NCBI RefSeq assembly: GCF_049800675.1 | Contig: NZ_JBLOOT010000013.1 | Span: 1 to 64,000, forward strand | DNA from: Cauispirillum nitrogeniifigens | GTDB lineage: Bacteria > Pseudomonadota > Alphaproteobacteria > Rhodospirillales > Rhodospirillaceae | Direction: 5' to 3' | DNA length: 64,000 nt | Shown: positions 37,810 to 48,097 of the stretch, one piece after another | Layout: every line of letters starts with the position of its first letter | Position numbering within the stretch: the first letter of the stretch is position 1 | The notes under the pieces: generated by a model | Seen by the model: the letters and a program-made list of their open reading frames with translations, nothing else | Databases searched by the model: none | What the model was told of the DNA's origin: nothing | Made by a program: the position numbers and the translations under genes

Positions 37810-39372
37810 CTAGAAGAAGATCTCCATGGCGAAGAATAGCCCGGCGGCCAGGGCCGCGGCCAGCGGCACGGTGATGATCCAGGCCGCCACGATGGTCGAC
37901 AGGTACTGGCGGCGGACCAGCTTGCGGCGCTGGCTCTTCTCCACCTTGCGCAGCATCCGTTCGCTGGCGTAGGCGTCGAAGTCCACCGCTTCCTCGTGCG
38001 ACACGCCGGTTTCGGCCTTGGGCGACCTCAGGTCGGGCTGACCCTCCACGGCATGGCCGCTGTCCTTGCGCCGGCGGTGCTCCATCAGTTCGCGCAGGAA
38101 GCCGACGCCGAAGATGCCGCCGACGGCGATGTGGGTGGAGCTGACCGGCAGGCCGAGCTGGCTGGCGACAATCACCGTCACCGCCGCCGACAGGGCAACG
38201 CAGAAGGCGCGCGACGGGTCGAGCTTGGTGATCTTCTCGCCGACGGTGACGATCAGCTTGGGACCGAACAGGACCAGGCCGACGGAGATGCCCGCCGCGC
38301 CGACCAGCAGCACCCACCATGGAATGCCCACCGCCTCGCTCAACCCGCCGCCGCTCTCCATGGCGCCGACGGCCGAGACGATGGCGGCCAGCGGGCCGAC
38401 GGCGTTGGCGACGTCGTTGGCGCCATGGGCGAAGGACAGCAGCGCCGCCGACACGATCAGCGGAATGCGGAACAGGCGAGCCACGCCCTTGCGGCTGTTT
38501 TCCAGGGTGGCCGCCGAACGGTCCACCATCTTCCGCGTCAGCAGGGCAAACACCACGAAGGCAAGCACGCCGGCCGCCGCCCACGCGCTGGGCGGGGTCT
38601 TGATCAGGTGCTTGACGCCCTTGGCCATCAGATAGGCGGTGAAGGCGCCGGCCATGATGCCGACCAGCACCGGCACCCAGCGGCGGGCGGCGGCGATGCG
38701 GTCTTCCTTGTTGATCACCGCGACTTCGATGAACAGCAGGAACAGCGCCGCGACCACCCCGCCCAGCAGCGGCGAGATCACCCAGCTGGCGGCGATGGCG
38801 CCCATCACCGGCCACTGCACCGCCGACATGCCCGCCGCCGCGATGCCCACGCCCATGACGCCGCCGACGATGGAGTGGGTGGTCGACACCGGGGCGCCGA
38901 TGTAGGTCGCCAGGTTGAGCCACAACGCGGCGGCCAGCAGCGCCGCCAGCATGGCGCGGACGAACACCGCCGGCTCGCCGACCACGGACACGTTGATGAT
39001 GCCGCTGGAGATGGTGTTGACCACCTCGGCGCCGGCGATCAGGGCGCCGGCGGCCTCGAACACCGCCGCGATGGCGAGGGCACCGATCATGGTGAGGGCG
39101 TTGGCCCCCACCGCCGGGCCGACGTTGTTGGCGACGTCGTTGGCGCCGATGTTCAGCGCCATGTAGCCGCCGATGACACCTGCCGCCATGATGAAGAAAA
39201 GGCCGGGGGAAGGCCCGGCCACCACTGCCGTAAACGGCAGCACCAACAGCAGAAAGAAAAAGCCCAGGAGCAGGGCCTGGCGCGTGCTGGGGGCGTGGGC
39301 CGCCTCCTCCAGCGCGGCGATCTTCTTCAGATCCTTGTCGAGCGAGGTCTTCTTGGTCGGAGCGGTCGCCAC
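37810..39372 (-). CDS. pit: PiT family inorganic phosphate transporter
   Basis: About 520 residues with ten or more membrane helices and both inverted PiT signatures, GANDVANNVGPAVGANALT in the N-terminal half and GANDVANAVGPLAAI in the C-terminal half. It is a metal-phosphate symporter (H+ or Na+ coupled) of the inner membrane. A charged cytoplasmic loop of about 80 residues separates the last helices (ERMLRKVEKSQRRKLVRR). I favour the GTG at 39372 (start VATAPTKK); an ATG at 39429 adds 19 residues with no ribosome binding site. First gene of the PiT-PstS-HD-GYP unit. Confidence 0.92.
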   Translation of the reverse strand: MATAPTKKTSLDKDLKKIAALEEAAHAPSTRQALLLGFFFLLLVLPFTAVVAGPSPGLFFIMAAGVIGGYMALNIGANDVANNVGPAVGANALTMIGALAIAAVFEAAGALIAGAEVVNTISSGIINVSVVGEPAVFVRAMLAALLAAALWLNLATYIGAPVSTTHSIVGGVMGVGIAAAGMSAVQWPVMGAIAASWVISPLLGGVVAALFLLFIEVAVINKEDRIAAARRWVPVLVGIMAGAFTAYLMAKGVKHLIKTPPSAWAAAGVLAFVVFALLTRKMVDRSAATLENSRKGVARLFRIPLIVSAALLSFAHGANDVANAVGPLAAIVSAVGAMESGGGLSEAVGIPWWVLLVGAAGISVGLVLFGPKLIVTVGEKITKLDPSRAFCVALSAAVTVIVASQLGLPVSSTHIAVGGIFGVGFLRELMEHRRRKDSGHAVEGQPDLRSPKAETGVSHEEAVDFDAYASERMLRKVEKSQRRKLVRRQYLSTIVAAWIITVPLAAALAAGLFFAMEIFF

Positions 39373-39469
39373 AGGACACCCAGTCGGCCGTTTGGAGATG
39401 GCTAGGGCGTAACGAAACTGCCATACCAATGCAACAATTTCGTCACGCCCCTCCCTGTGGCGGCCCCCG

Positions 39470-40159
39470 TCACTGGGGCGGCCAGGGCGAGACGCCGATC
39501 ACCGGCTCGTGCAGGGCAAGGATGAGGCGGTAGAGCGCGGCGGCAATGACGACGATCATCACCGTCCCGCCGGTCGCCCGCAGGCGCGGCCGCACCCGGC
39601 CCGCGAGCAGCGCCTGGAACGGCCAGGCGGAGGTCGCGGCAGCCAGCCGCCGCCATTCCGCCTCCCCCAACTGGCGCTTCTTCTTGGCGTCCAGGCCGGC
39701 CATGCCGCCCAGGCTGAGGATCAGCAGCAGTCCGAAGAGAATCCACGCCGCCACGTCGCCGTTGGCCGCCATGTGCGCCCCCGCCCACAGGGCCAGCCCC
39801 CACGGCACCGGATGGCGCACCACCGCCAGGACGCCCGGCCGTGTCGGGTCGTAGCCCGCCGCGCGGCCCAGCGACAGCGGGTTGGGCCGCACCAGCCCGG
39901 CCGTCACCAGCAGCAGGGCGGGGAACATGACCACCGCCGGCACCCAGGCCAGACGCGGCTCGTGGTCCCACAGCGGCACGTAGGGCGCCTGGGCGTAGGC
40001 GTGGCCGACCCACGCCAGCACCACCAGGCTGAGGACCGAATAGGCCCCCAGGTAGACGCGCCGCCCCATGCTTGCGACGAGGCCGGCGCGCAGGCGCGGC
40101 AAGGCCGGGATCATGTGGGTCAGCAGGAAGACGACGACGGCGAGGATGAGTTGGGTCAT
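39470..40159 (-). CDS. nnrU: NnrU family membrane protein
   Basis: 229 residues and about six membrane helices. Typical NnrU segments: HMIPALPRLRAGLV near the N-terminus and RHPVPWGLALWAGAHMAANGD. NnrU proteins are linked to denitrification and nitric-oxide response and are distantly related to isoprenylcysteine methyltransferase-like (MAPEG/NnrU) membrane proteins. It is divergent from nnrS, and an FNR/NnrR-like site lies between them. Precise biochemical role unknown. Confidence 0.9.
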   Translation of the reverse strand: MTQLILAVVVFLLTHMIPALPRLRAGLVASMGRRVYLGAYSVLSLVVLAWVGHAYAQAPYVPLWDHEPRLAWVPAVVMFPALLLVTAGLVRPNPLSLGRAAGYDPTRPGVLAVVRHPVPWGLALWAGAHMAANGDVAAWILFGLLLILSLGGMAGLDAKKKRQLGEAEWRRLAAATSAWPFQALLAGRVRPRLRATGGTVMIVVIAAALYRLILALHEPVIGVSPWPPQ

Positions 40160-40194
40160 GGCCTGAGGTCTAAAGGACGCGGCGATGTTGCGCC

Positions 40195-40208
40195 TTGATC
40201 GCAGTCAA
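40195..40208. promoter_or_regulatory. FNR/NnrR-type binding site between nnrU and nnrS
   Basis: TTGATCGCAGTCAA is a near-perfect dyad matching the FNR/CRP-superfamily consensus TTGAT-N4-ATCAA at nine of ten positions. It is 36 bases from the nnrU start and 27 or 63 bases from the two candidate nnrS starts. A member such as FnrL, NnrR or Dnr could control both genes in response to oxygen limitation or NO. Confidence 0.75.
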
Positions 40209-40270
40209 GGCGGGGGAACGGTTCGCCCCTCACCATGACGCTCACCGTCCTTCATCGCAAGGCAACCGAC

Positions 40271-41515
40271 ATGACCGCAGTTCCCCAATCCCCCTCCCCC
40301 TCGTCTCACGCGGCGGCACCGGCGCGTCCGCCGCTGATGCTGAGCCTGGGCTTCCGCCCCTTCTTCCTGCTGGCCGGCCTGCATGCCGCCGGTGCCCTGG
40401 CGCTGTGGGCGCTGTGGTTGGGCATCCATCAGGCGGGCGGGCTGGTCGATGCCGTGACGCTGGCGCCGCCGCCCTTCCAGTGGCACGCCCACGAGATGCT
40501 GTTCGGCTTCGCCACCGCCGCCGTGGCCGGCTTCCTGCTGACCGCCGTGCCCAACTGGACCGGCACCGCCCCCATCCAGGGCTGGCGTCTGGGTCTGCTG
40601 GTGGCCGCGTGGCTGGCCGGACGGGCGGCCGTGTGGTTCTCCGCCGGCCTGCCGGCGCCGCTGGTGCTGGCGGTCGATGCCGCGTTCCTGCCGCTGCTGG
40701 CGGCGATGCAGGGACCGGCGATCGTGCGCGCCGGCAAGCCCCGCAATCTGGTCTTCGTCGCCCTGTTGCTGGCGCTGGCAGCGGCCAACGTGCTCAGCCA
40801 CCTGGGCATGATGGATGTCCTCGACGGCGGCCCGCAGGCCGGGCAGCGGCTGGCCGTGGGCGTCCTGGTGGTGATGATGACGGTCATCGGCGGCCGCGTC
40901 ACGCCGGCCTTCACCGGCAACTGGCTGCGCGCCCGCGGCGTCGAGCCCGGCGCCACGCCGGCATGGCTCAACGCCGCCGCCATCGCCACCGCCGTGGCCT
41001 GGGGCATCGGCGATGCCGTCGCCGCGCCCGATGCCCTGCGCGGTGCCGTTGCCGCCCTGGCCGCCGTTGCCACCTTCGCCCGGCTCGCCACCTGGCGGGG
41101 CTGGCTGACCGCCCGCGAGCCGCTGCTGTGGGTGCTGCACCTGGGCGGTCTGTGGCTCGGCCTGGGCTTCGCCCTGAACGCCGCCCACCTGCTCGGCGCC
41201 GATGCCGTGCCGGCGGGAGCCGCCCTGCATGCCTTCACCGCCGGCGCCGCCGGCACGCTGATCCTGGGGGTGATGAGCCGCGCCACCCTGGGCCACACCG
41301 GCCGCGCCCTGACCGCCGACCGCCTGCTGACGGCCGCCTTCGTCCTCGTCGCGCTGGCCGCCGCCTTTCGCGTCCTGGCGCCGATCTTCGCCCCGCAGTG
41401 GTACCTGGGCGCCATGGTCACGGGCGGGGTTCTGTGGGTCGCCGGCTATGGCCTGTTCGTCGTCCGCTTCGCGCCGATGCTGACCGCGCCGCGCGCCGAT
41501 GGCCGTCCGGGATGA
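40271..41515 (+). CDS. nnrS: NnrS family protein
   Basis: 414 residues, twelve predicted membrane helices. The N-terminal LSLGFRPFFLLAGLHAA and WHAHEMLFGFATAAVAGFLLTAVPNWTG are the NnrS hallmarks; MMTVIGGRVTPAFTGNWL is another. NnrS is a haem- and copper-containing membrane protein that relieves nitrosative stress (by limiting iron-dinitrosyl formation, as known in Vibrio). The ATG at 40271 follows CAAGGCAACC; an ATG at 40235 adds 12 residues. It shares the divergent regulatory region with nnrU. Confidence 0.93.
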   Translation: MTAVPQSPSPSSHAAAPARPPLMLSLGFRPFFLLAGLHAAGALALWALWLGIHQAGGLVDAVTLAPPPFQWHAHEMLFGFATAAVAGFLLTAVPNWTGTAPIQGWRLGLLVAAWLAGRAAVWFSAGLPAPLVLAVDAAFLPLLAAMQGPAIVRAGKPRNLVFVALLLALAAANVLSHLGMMDVLDGGPQAGQRLAVGVLVVMMTVIGGRVTPAFTGNWLRARGVEPGATPAWLNAAAIATAVAWGIGDAVAAPDALRGAVAALAAVATFARLATWRGWLTAREPLLWVLHLGGLWLGLGFALNAAHLLGADAVPAGAALHAFTAGAAGTLILGVMSRATLGHTGRALTADRLLTAAFVLVALAAAFRVLAPIFAPQWYLGAMVTGGVLWVAGYGLFVVRFAPMLTAPRADGRPG

Positions 41516-41672
41516 TGCACTGCGATTGAGCATGCGCCGCATTGCCACCCGTCAAGAGCGCCCTAGCTCAAAGGATTTTCTTTTTACACTTGCACTCCCG
41601 AGGGCATCTGGGCCAAATGGCGCCAAACGGACACAAATGAACCGTGTCTTGCGAGCCTGATGGGAAGCTCTT

Positions 41673-42377
41673 ATGCGCGCACTAGTTGCGGACGACCATT
41701 CCGTTGTTCGCCTGGCACTTAGACACATCCTCGCCGACCTCGACCCTGCTGTCGAGGTCAGCGAGGCCGCCGACGCCTCGGAGGTGCTTTCGGCTTTGGC
41801 GGCCGCGCCGGTGGACATGGCCATCATCGACATCTTCATGCCGAGCGGTGGCATAGACTTCGTCAGCCGCATCGTGGCCGCCGCCGCCCCGGCGCCGGTG
41901 GTTGTCTTCACCATGTCCGAGGACCCCCGCCACGCCCAGGCGGCAATCGCCGCCGGAGCCCGCGCGTTCGTCCCCAAGACGACCGCCGAAGGGTTGATCG
42001 TCAACATCCTGCGCCTGGTCCTGGCCGGCGGAATCTACCTGCCGCCGGCAATGACCCTGGCCAGCGCCTCCGACGCCGAGCGCGGCAGCGGCGCCCGCCG
42101 TGCCCTTGGCCTGCCGGGGGACGGCCCGCTGTCGCAGGTCGACCTCGCGGGGTCGCCGTCGGGCCGCCTGCCGCAGCTCACGCCGCGCCAGCACGAGGTC
42201 CTGGAACTCATGGCCCAGGGCCTGTCGAACGCCGACATCGGCGCCCGCCTCGGCCTCAACCTCAGCACCGTGAAGTCGCACGTCACCGGCGTCCTGCGGG
42301 CCCTGAACGTCTCCAGCCGCACCCAGGCGGTCCTGGCCTTCAAACGGACGGAGTGGTCGCCGCCGCCGACCGCGTGA
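41673..42377 (+). CDS. NarL/FixJ family response regulator
   Basis: 234 residues. Receiver domain with D7-D8 and phosphoacceptor D53 (MAIIDIFMPSGG) and Lys in FVPKTT. An Ala/Gly/Pro-rich linker precedes a LuxR-type helix-turn-helix (LTPRQHEVLELMAQGLSNADIGARLGLNLSTVKSH). GGGAAG precedes the ATG. It is convergent to, and overlaps by 38 bases, the mnmC-like gene that follows a large histidine kinase gene; that kinase is a possible partner. Confidence 0.92.
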   Translation: MRALVADDHSVVRLALRHILADLDPAVEVSEAADASEVLSALAAAPVDMAIIDIFMPSGGIDFVSRIVAAAAPAPVVVFTMSEDPRHAQAAIAAGARAFVPKTTAEGLIVNILRLVLAGGIYLPPAMTLASASDAERGSGARRALGLPGDGPLSQVDLAGSPSGRLPQLTPRQHEVLELMAQGLSNADIGARLGLNLSTVKSHVTGVLRALNVSSRTQAVLAFKRTEWSPPPTA

Positions 42378-43629
42378 CCCTCCCTGCGCCCGCCCCCTTT
42401 GGCGGCCGGCGCAGGGAGCGCAGCACGAAGCGGCCGGGATGCACGGCCTCCAGCAGGTCAGGCGCCAGTGGTCCCGGCGTGCCGGCGACCAGCGCCGCCA
42501 GTGCCGCGGCCAGCAGCGGCGCCGTCTGGAACCCGCGCGAACCCAGCCCCCCCAGCACGAACAGCCCCCCGGCCAGCGGCGCCGGCGGATAGCTCCGCCA
42601 TGGCCGGCCGTGGTGCAGGTCGGCATAGGCCCGCCGCCACGCCGCCGCGTCGAACAGCGGCCCCATGACCGGCAGGTGGTCGGCGATGGTGGCGCGCAGC
42701 GACACCCGGCCGCCGCAGGGCTCCCCCATCCGGGCATGAACATCGGGCAGCACCTCGGCCAGCAGGCCCAGGGTGGCGGCGTCATCCTCCGGCCGCGGGG
42801 CGCGCCAGCCGTCATCACGGGGATCGGGCACCCGGCCGTAGGTGGCGCCAAGGACGTGCCGCCCCTCCGCCACCGCCGGTGCCAGGTAGCCGCCGAAGGA
42901 CAGCGCCACCGGCGGCGCCCCGGCGGCCTCGGGCAGCAGGGTGATGTGGCCCCGGTTGGCATGGATGGGCAGGTCGGCCGCCGGCCACAGGCGCGGCGTC
43001 CACGGCCCGGCCGCCAGCACCACGGCGGCCGCCCGCGCCACCTCGACCCCGTCCGCCAGCAGGCGCCAGCCCTCCGCCACGGCCTCAAGACTGTCCACCG
43101 CCGCCGCGCGCACCGCCGTTCCGCCGGCCAGGGCGGCGCAGACCGCACGGGGGGCTATGGCCCCGGCGTGCGGGAACCACAGGCCGCCCAACGGCGCGGA
43201 GACACCGGCCAGGGCGCCGGCCTCCGCCGCGCCGACGAACCGCAGGTGTTCTGCCGGCAGGGTGCCGGCCAGACGGCGCATGGTCGCGGCCTCGTCGTCG
43301 TTGCGGGCGACGGACAGGATGCCGCGCGACAGCCACCCGCCAAGGCGGTCGAGCGTCTCCACGGCATGCAGAAAGCCCTGGCCGTAGAAGCGCCCATGCA
43401 CACCGCCGTCGGCGGTCAGGCGTGGCTTGAGCAGGCCGCAGGGATTGCCCGACGCCTCGGCCCCCAGGCACCCGGCACGGTCGATCAGGGTGACGGCATA
43501 GCCGGCCTGACGCAGCGCCCCGGCCGCCGCGCAGCCGGCCACGCCAGCCCCGACGACGGCCACTGCGGCCCCCGGCGGCACGGGGTCCGGCCGGCGGAAC
43601 CACGGCGCCGCCTCCTGTCCCGCCATCAT
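42340..43629 (-). CDS. mnmC: MnmC C-terminal-type FAD-dependent oxidoreductase
   Basis: 429 residues. A DAO-family flavoprotein: dinucleotide motif VAVVGAGVAGCAAAGALRQ, EASGNPCGLLKPRL, HANRGHITLLPE and a C-terminal GLGSRGFQTAPLLA. These match the oxidase half of MnmC, which turns cmnm5(s2)U34 of tRNA into nm5(s2)U. The methyltransferase half (MnmC1/MnmD) is missing from the gene and from its neighbours, so this is a stand-alone MnmC2 form. It starts at tandem ATGs (43629/43626), 11 bases behind the histidine kinase stop codon. Confidence 0.85.
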   Translation of the reverse strand: MMAGQEAAPWFRRPDPVPPGAAVAVVGAGVAGCAAAGALRQAGYAVTLIDRAGCLGAEASGNPCGLLKPRLTADGGVHGRFYGQGFLHAVETLDRLGGWLSRGILSVARNDDEAATMRRLAGTLPAEHLRFVGAAEAGALAGVSAPLGGLWFPHAGAIAPRAVCAALAGGTAVRAAAVDSLEAVAEGWRLLADGVEVARAAAVVLAAGPWTPRLWPAADLPIHANRGHITLLPEAAGAPPVALSFGGYLAPAVAEGRHVLGATYGRVPDPRDDGWRAPRPEDDAATLGLLAEVLPDVHARMGEPCGGRVSLRATIADHLPVMGPLFDAAAWRRAYADLHHGRPWRSYPPAPLAGGLFVLGGLGSRGFQTAPLLAAALAALVAGTPGPLAPDLLEAVHPGRFVLRSLRRPPKGAGAGRVTRSAAATTPSV

Positions 43630-43640
43630 GCCCCCGGCCG

Positions 43641-46169
<2,529 letters not shown>

Positions 46170-46379
46170 ATTGGTTCCTCCACTCCTCGCCCTGCCGGCA
46201 AGTTTATACGTCTTCTTGCATGCCGTTCAACGGCCACGCCCGGCGTCCGGGCAGGACGCGGGACGATTTCCTGGCCGGTGGGGAGATCGCCAGGAACCCG
46301 GAGTGCGCGAACCGTTTCCCATCACCGACGAACCGTTTTAGCATGTCCCGGCGTACCCTCCTTTTGGTTGATCCCCGCC

Positions 46380-46682
46380 ATGGACCTGCTTGGACGATTC
46401 CTCAGTGTGTTTTTCCTGCTGGTCGCGGGTGCGGTGACCTTGGCGGTGGCCGGGCTGATCGCCCTGCTTGTCGCCATGGAGCACGGCGGCATCACGGGCG
46501 GATGGACCTGGGCCGGGAGCGGCCTGCTCCTGGGCGGCATCGCCTATCCCGTGCTGGCCGTCGTGGCCTGGAAGAAGGCGCGTGCCCATGCCGAGCCCCG
46601 CGGCAGGCTGGCATGGTCGCTTGCCCCCGCCCCCCTCCTGGGCCTCATGGCCCTGCTGCTCGTGGTCGAGCTTTACACCTAG
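46380..46682 (+). CDS. Small membrane protein, unknown function
   Basis: 100 residues with three probable membrane helices (FLSVFFLLVAGAVTLAVAGLIALL, GSGLLLGGIAYPVLAVVAW, LAPAPLLGLMALLLVVEL). No family recognised. It lies alone between the divergent histidine kinase gene and the convergent ctaE gene. Upstream in-frame sequence is shadow of the kinase gene on the other strand. Confidence 0.55.
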   Translation: MDLLGRFLSVFFLLVAGAVTLAVAGLIALLVAMEHGGITGGWTWAGSGLLLGGIAYPVLAVVAWKKARAHAEPRGRLAWSLAPAPLLGLMALLLVVELYT

Positions 46683-46717
46683 CGGCCCCTGGCGGGGCAC
46701 CCGGTCCTTTTCCGGCC

Positions 46718-47515
46718 CTACAGCCCCACCCACCAGTAGATCCACACGAACAGGAACACCCACACAACGTCGACGAAGTGCCAGTACCATTCGGCAGCCT
46801 CGAAGCCGATGTGCTTTTCGGCCGTGAAGTGGCCGGCCAGGGTGCGGAAGAACATCACCGCCAGCATGCACACGCCGACGAAGACGTGGAAGCCGTGGAA
46901 GCCCGTGGCCATGTAGAAGGCCGAGGCATAGACCCCGTCGGAGAAGGCGAAGGCCGCCTCCCCGTACTCGACGGCCTGGAGGACCAGGAAGATGGCGCCC
47001 AGGATCACCGCGCCGCCCAGGCCGATCAGCAGCCGCCGGCGGTCGCCGGTGTTCAGCCCGCCGCGTCCCCACATCAGCACCACGCCCGAGGAGATCAGGA
47101 TCACCGTGTTGATGGCCGGCAGGCCCCAGGCGTGCAGCGTCTCGATACCCTCCGGCGGCCAGGCGTCCTCGACCACCGGGCTGATCAGCAGGGCGTTGTG
47201 GAAGTAGGCCCAGAAGAAGGCGACGAAAAACATCACCTCGGAGGCGATGAACATCGCCATGCCCATGCGCAGGCCCCGCCGCACCGCGCCGGTGTGCGCC
47301 TTGTCGACGATGCTCTCGCGGATGACGTCGCGCCACCAGCCGAACATGGTGACCAGCACGATGGCCAGCCCGGCGAGCAGCACCCAGGGCGGGCTGCCGT
47401 GCATGTAGTTGACGGCGCCGATGGCCATGACCAGCGCGCCGACCGCCCCGACGACGGGCCACGGGCTGGGGTCGACGATGTGGAACGGGTGCTTGCGTAC
47501 CGTAGGATGGCTCAT
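46718..47515 (-). CDS. ctaE: Cytochrome c oxidase subunit III
   Basis: 265 residues, seven membrane helices of aa3-type subunit III. HPFHIVDPSPWPVVGAVGAL at the N-terminus, SEVMFFVAFFWAYFHNAL and GFHGFHVFVGVCML with the conserved His/Glu are typical. It stabilises the catalytic core and proton uptake. It is the last gene of a leftward ctaC-ctaD-ctaG-ctaE cluster, 15 bases after ctaG. GGAGG precedes the ATG. Confidence 0.97.
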   Translation of the reverse strand: MSHPTVRKHPFHIVDPSPWPVVGAVGALVMAIGAVNYMHGSPPWVLLAGLAIVLVTMFGWWRDVIRESIVDKAHTGAVRRGLRMGMAMFIASEVMFFVAFFWAYFHNALLISPVVEDAWPPEGIETLHAWGLPAINTVILISSGVVLMWGRGGLNTGDRRRLLIGLGGAVILGAIFLVLQAVEYGEAAFAFSDGVYASAFYMATGFHGFHVFVGVCMLAVMFFRTLAGHFTAEKHIGFEAAEWYWHFVDVVWVFLFVWIYWWVGL

Positions 47516-47530
47516 GCGAACGGTCCTCCC

Positions 47531-48085
47531 TCAGGAGTTGCCCCCGTCCCGGCCGCCTTCCTTGCGGAAGAAGGTGTAGGACAAGGTGATGGTCCCGACC
47601 TCGGCGACGTGGGGATCGTCGGCGATGGCCGGGTCGATGTAGAAGGTCACCGGCATGTCCACCGTCTGGCCGGGGGCCAGCGTCTGCTCGGTGAAGCAGA
47701 AGCAGTCGATCTTGGTGAAGTACTTGGCGGCCTTCAGGGGCGTGACGTTGAAGGTGGCGGTCCCGGTGATCGCCTCGCCGGAGGTGTTGGTGGCCTGGTA
47801 GAAGGCCAGTCCCTGCTCCCCCACCTTGAGCGTCACCGCCCCTTGCGCCGGGGCGAAGCGCCAGGGCAGGGTGCCGTTGATACTGGCGTCGAAGCGCACC
47901 GTCATGGCGCGGTCCAGCACCGCCGGGGCGGCGGCTCCGGCGGTGCCGATGGCTGGGGTGCCGCCGTAGCCGGTGACCTTGCAGAACAGCTGGTAGGCCG
48001 GCACGGCGGCGAACGCAAGGCCGACCATGCCGACGGCGAAGGCCGCCGCGATGAGGCCGAGACGGGCATTGCTCGCGCGGGCCAT
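47531..48085 (-). CDS. ctaG: Cytochrome c oxidase assembly protein CtaG/Cox11
   Basis: 184 residues. One N-terminal membrane helix (LIAAAFAVGMVGLAFAAVPAYQLFCKVTG) and a periplasmic immunoglobulin-like domain with the copper-binding CFCF motif (KIDCFCFTEQTL). It delivers copper to the CuB centre of subunit I. It lies between ctaD and ctaE with a 12-base gap on the ctaD side. The ctaB (haem O synthase) gene often found here is missing. Confidence 0.96.
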   Translation of the reverse strand: MARASNARLGLIAAAFAVGMVGLAFAAVPAYQLFCKVTGYGGTPAIGTAGAAAPAVLDRAMTVRFDASINGTLPWRFAPAQGAVTLKVGEQGLAFYQATNTSGEAITGTATFNVTPLKAAKYFTKIDCFCFTEQTLAPGQTVDMPVTFYIDPAIADDPHVAEVGTITLSYTFFRKEGGRDGGNS

Positions 48086-48097
48086 GGCCTGCCCTCC

